DNA from: Syntrophus gentianae
Lineage (GTDB): Bacteria; Desulfobacterota; Syntrophia; Syntrophales; Syntrophaceae
DNA: 32,044 nucleotides
Assembly: GCF_900109885.1 (NCBI RefSeq)
Contig: NZ_FOBS01000034.1
Location: 1-32,044 of the forward strand
Direction: 5' to 3'
Part shown: in pieces, positions 31,693 to 32,044 of the stretch
Position numbering within the stretch: the first letter of the stretch is position 1
Layout: every line of letters begins with the position of its first letter
Position numbers and translations under genes: made by a program
The notes under the pieces: model-generated
Told to the model about the DNA's origin: nothing
The model's input: the letters and a program-made list of their open reading frames with translations, nothing else
The model's database searches: none

Positions 31693-32044
31693 CCCATCTT
31701 TAACACTACTGAAAAATGTTTCAATAAATACAAGGTGATATATTCATAAAAAACGGCAAGTGGCACTACATTCATGTAATTTAGGATCAAATGGTCAGTT
31801 TCTGAATCCCTCCCGGAGAAATGGAAAGGTCCAGGGCGTCATAGAGTTCCTTCAGGTTCGACTCAGCAACAGTGGTCTTGCGGACATGCAGGGTCCGGCC
31901 ATCCCGCTGTTTGAAAGTGGCAGTGACACGCTGCTGTACTGAAAAGATTTCCCTCAGCCTTGCCCAGCTCAGGTTGATTTTGTGCGCTTTGAATCGCCGT
32001 CGTATAACCTGAACAGCCTGGTAGGCCAGCACCGTAATGAACAA
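31693..32044 (-). mobile_element. IS1634-like insertion element, 3' end only
   Basis: The C-terminal end of an IS1634/IS4-type transposase runs off the window edge. About 90 bases of AT-rich non-coding end sequence separate its stop from the point where the RecG-like frame resumes. The exact element end near 31693 is estimated from where that homology stops; the other end and any target duplication are outside the window. Confidence 0.7.
31787..32044 (-). CDS. IS1634/IS4-type transposase, C-terminal fragment (runs off window)
   Basis: The last 85 codons show the family C-terminus: LFITVLAYQ-type start of the last helix (here MFITVLAYQAVQVIR), KAHKINLSWARLREIF, then DGRTLHVRKTT and LYDALDLSISPGG. 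The catalytic DDE core would lie outside the window. It points towards the damaged RecG-like gene and probably removed that gene's 5' end. Confidence 0.82.
   Translation of the reverse strand: MFITVLAYQAVQVIRRRFKAHKINLSWARLREIFSVQQRVTATFKQRDGRTLHVRKTTVAESNLKELYDALDLSISPGGIQKLTI

Overview
The window looks like a piece of an anaerobic deltaproteobacterial (Desulfobacterota) chromosome. The clues are a 2[4Fe-4S] electron-transfer subunit, a rubredoxin, a nickel/cobalt ECF importer preceded by a deltaproteobacteria-type NikR palindrome, a corrinoid methyltransferase cluster with a RACo-type activator, and NosL-type metal chaperones. The taxon is inferred from gene content only.

Layout, left to right: (1) 1-882: the 3' end of an iron-sulfur flavoprotein subunit and a rubredoxin. 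Each is followed by near-identical copies of a short tail plus terminator hairpin, and a perfect 32-bp palindrome closes the block. (2) 1011-3945, + strand: a leader hairpin and three genes in a row, encoding an isochorismatase-like cysteine hydrolase, an argininosuccinate-synthase-like ligase with an altered substrate motif, and a radical SAM/SPASM protein. I do not recognise this trio as a described pathway. (3) 7531-3956, - strand: an outer-membrane barrel, then NikM/CbiM, NikN/PDGLE, NikQ/CbiQ and a His-tailed NikO/CbiO ATPase, with a probable NikR operator at 7782-7808. (4) 8149-15486, + strand: a corrinoid protein, two UroD-family methyltransferases and a RACo-like ferredoxin/ATPase, followed by a NitT/TauT-type ABC importer that may bring in the methyl donor. 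(5) 15658-20398, + strand: a Cys-rich lipoprotein, two NosL-family proteins, a small membrane-anchored protein, an FtsX-type permease with its ATPase, and a polytopic membrane protein with a DsbB-like Cys pair. This is probably a copper/thiol export or metallation machine; no nosZ is in view. (6) 31692-20596, - strand: a damaged defence-type operon. It encodes a RecG-like ATP-binding protein that has lost its N-terminus at an IS1634-like element, a beta-class N6-adenine DNA methyltransferase, a PHP plus SMC-like ATPase (TrlF-like), and an SF1 helicase with a RelE-like N-terminus split by a complete IS21-family insertion.

The IS21 insertion is reconstructed at base level: element 22234-24446, 5-bp target duplication GGCAC, and a continuous 693-residue helicase frame once the element is removed. 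In the methyltransferase gene the segment that should encode the target-recognition domain is markedly AT-richer than its flanks, and so is the whole PHP-ATPase gene. The defence operon therefore looks assembled from parts of different origin and later inactivated at two points. The best candidates for undescribed biology are the ArgG-like/isochorismatase/radical SAM operon, the NosL-ABC-DsbB-like operon, and the mosaic methyltransferase/PHP-ATPase/RelE-helicase operon.
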